This document shows positions 61,701 to 64,000 of a stretch of DNA of 64,000 nt, piece after piece. The position numbers and the translations under genes were made by a program. The DNA is from Fratercula arctica (Eukaryota > Chordata > Aves > Charadriiformes > Alcidae). The notes under the pieces are model-generated. The model was not told the origin of the DNA. It saw nothing but the letters and a program-made list of their open reading frames with translations, and searched no databases. The DNA is taken from positions 11,460,927 through 11,524,926 of the forward strand of contig CANTUZ010000004.1 of NCBI GenBank assembly GCA_947846985.1, in the 5' to 3' direction. The first letter of the stretch is position 1. Each line of letters starts with the position of its first letter.

Positions 61701-64000
61701 ATAGATAAGCGCTGGATCAAATTTTAATTATTTTGTTTGATTTTTTCCTTGCCACAATGAGAGAAAAAAACCCATCATTCAAAGAGCAACTTTCAACAAT
61801 CAAGCTACTCAAAATAAAACAGAACAGACGTGCTGGATTCACAAGGTGTTGATTTTGACTTTTTTTTACCCAGAAGTTCAGAATTATATTTGTAGCCCCT
61901 CTGGTGATTTTTAGGTTGATCTTGAATCCTTCCGAATTGTACAGTGCAGTACTGTACCAATTACCAACTCAATAACTATTCTGATATCTAGGAGTAGTGG
62001 TCTGAATTCTAACCTATGGCAGATACTGAAGACAACACAGTAACATCAACCTACCCGCTCCTTCTTCTGAGGGTTCCTGCTATTGCTCCTTTTACTTTTC
62101 CCTGCTCTCGTAACAAATTAAAGTACAACTAGAGTCAACATCCCATTTCTCCTTGCACATAAGGCTTCTGTATAGATACGGACCTCCTTTAAATCTCATT
62201 TTCCCCCAGGCCGATCTTTCTGTTTCTGTCACCTCATGCTGAAAGCACCTGCTTTTTTGGTTACTCTCCCAGGCACTAGAGACCACCCCTTTCCTCTGGA
62301 TCTCTTGAGATCCATGTGCCAAATAACATCCAAAGAGCTACATGAACGTAACTATTTCCATCAGCTCTCTAGAGACAAAGACCTATTGCAGAAGCCACAA
62401 CTACTGTCATACTTGATCGCCTGTTCAGAAGGTGCACAAAGGCAAAATGGACAGGAAAGTTAGGGAGAAGACCTCATTTCAGGGTTCCTCCTCCCATCAT
62501 GAGGTGCAATGCAAGACAGTGCTGCATCTGTGCAGTCTGATGAGATCTCAATTTCTCTTCTTTGGTTGCTCATCATCAAACATACATAAACTAATCTCAC
62601 TACTGTGATGCTTCTATCATGCTTGGGACATAAAATACCGTGGTATCGTCTCTAGGAATAACAAAGAACCACATATTCCTTGCATCTCGCTCTTTTTTGG
62701 GTTTTTTTTGTGTTTTTTTTTTTTTTTTTTTTAAATAACCTTCTACATAGCCTTACTTGCCTGCTATTTATATATATAACCGGGATTTCTATTTCTATTA
62801 ATGGTGGGTTGGCTAAGAGAAGTGTTCTCTCCTTGCTGCCTTTTTACTTTCTGCAAAGCTGCACAAGGACCCAGCTGTAGACCAGAGTGTCCCACAGGCG
62901 AGGGAAGAATTATAACTTTCTCCATACAAGCTAATCACCAAAAGTTTCCAGAGGACTTGATCGTTTCTGTTGCTAATTAAACCACATCTCATGTCTTTCT
63001 TCCTGTATGTCCAAAGACACATTTTTAGACCTTGCCGGATGCAGGTGCACATAATCTGAAAAAGCTGAAAGACCCTACTTGCCTCCCTGCAGTCTTTGTT
63101 TCAGGGCCTCTATCTGCAAACGTTCTCACCTAGAAAGGCTGGAGCTACACCTTCAGTACCTAAACCTGCAGATATTCTTTGCCACAGCACAAATTCAGTT
63201 TTTGTACCTGATATCTCAATTGCTAAAAGAGTATAGCAGAGAGAAAATAATTTGCACTTCCCACTGAAGTGCTGGTAAAAAAACCACCTAGCTGAAGAAA
63301 AAAATGTTATTTCTTGTTTACTTATTATGAGTTAACACTATATGCCAAATTCAGGACAAAAATCAACAGTTCATTTAGTATTGTCAATATTTGATAAAAA
63401 GCATAGCAAAGGTAAATTGTTCAGATGGTTTCAAGCTTGTGAGAGATCTTTGAACTCTTTAATAAAAACTACAGATTCTCTAGAGTAAAGATCCAGGTGA
63501 TCTTTATTTGGATTACTTGATATTGCCTAGATTACCTGATTATTTATTTGTTTATTTTAAAGGAAGGTATATCTAGAAATTGAATAGAAACCATATTTAT
63601 TCATTGGTTTCTCTAGTAAACAAGGAAATTAAAGCCTATGTCACATCATTCTAAGCCCATTCTGTCACATCAGGTGTCCCAATGCTATCAATAGCCAATT
63701 TTTCCAAAAAGGTCAAATCTCAGAGAAATTTACTTATGATGAATTTGTCTGCCTTATAATGGAATTCATTAATTCAGTAATTACTTGATATAACACCAAA
63801 AAAAAAGGTCCTGTCTGAAGGAAAGGCTAGATATATTAAACCCACCTCAAATCATTCCCAACTGTTAACACTCTTTTCTTCACTCCTTGTAAAGCCTGTC
63901 CAAGCCTACAACACAATTCTCAACACGAAATTTTTGTTACAGTTGATCAGTTCTAACATTATGAGAAAAATCTGATTCCATGTTAGACAGATGTGACTAT
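58742..64000. other. Non-coding stretch, no gene seen
   Basis: AT-rich with a GC-richer patch at 60.4-61.3 kb, where the longest open frame of the window lies (163 codons, 60480-60971, minus). That frame shows no domain, signal peptide or membrane segment I recognise, and a frame of this length is expected by chance about once or twice in a window this size. A T20 run lies at 62713-62732. Confidence 0.6.
62713..62732. repeat. T20 homopolymer
   Basis: Twenty T, preceded by GTTTTTTTTGTG. On the minus strand this would be a poly-A tail. The sequence on the right is not a recognisable retrocopy. Confidence 0.95.

Overview
This is a 64 kb piece of vertebrate nuclear DNA, almost certainly from a bird. 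The main evidence is a set of CR1 LINE remnants. They carry the avian-type 3' end, in which ATTCTATG-like octamers follow a 'ttggaagggacct' block on the antisense strand, and they are 5'-truncated as bird CR1 copies usually are. AT-rich, CpG-poor sequence, long stretches without genes, (CA)n and long A/T homopolymers, and traces of MIR-like SINEs fit the same picture. There is nothing prokaryotic here: no operons, CRISPR arrays, tRNA or rRNA genes. I cannot name the species or the locus.

No known protein-coding gene could be recognised. Apart from CR1 remnants, the long open frames look like chance frames in AT-rich DNA or lie in locally GC-rich patches. The window is best read as intergenic sequence or a large intron.

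Layout: 1-9.8 kb is plain AT-rich sequence with small tandem repeats and a C15 run. A 5'-truncated antisense CR1 lies at 9.87-10.62 kb. Next come a degenerate sense CR1 tail (13.5 kb), a (CA)10 microsatellite (13.9 kb) and a second, better preserved antisense CR1 (17.0-17.6 kb). A regulatory-looking block lies at 18.9 kb, an old interspersed repeat at 19.8 kb and a small CpG cluster at 22.7 kb. The 29.7-30.9 kb interval holds a second CpG cluster, two splice-bounded segments and a sense CR1 tail. 36-42 kb holds a short CR1 tail and several exon-like segments. 43.9-44.8 kb holds the largest CpG cluster (about 20 CpG in 0.43 kb) followed by a 47-nt splice-bounded segment. A MIR-like SINE next to an old CR1 lies at 45.7-46.1 kb. 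53.2 kb carries long poly-A runs, 56.3 kb a second MIR-like tail and 57.5 kb a hairpin-forming AT/CA microsatellite with perfect 13-bp inverted arms.

The most useful leads are the CpG clusters as possible unannotated promoters, and a handful of segments with good splice sites at both ends and an open frame. Splice-like hexamers are expected dozens of times by chance in 128 kb of single strand, so each exon candidate is a lead to test against RNA-seq or cross-species alignment, not a gene call. I found no evidence of a new multi-gene biological system.
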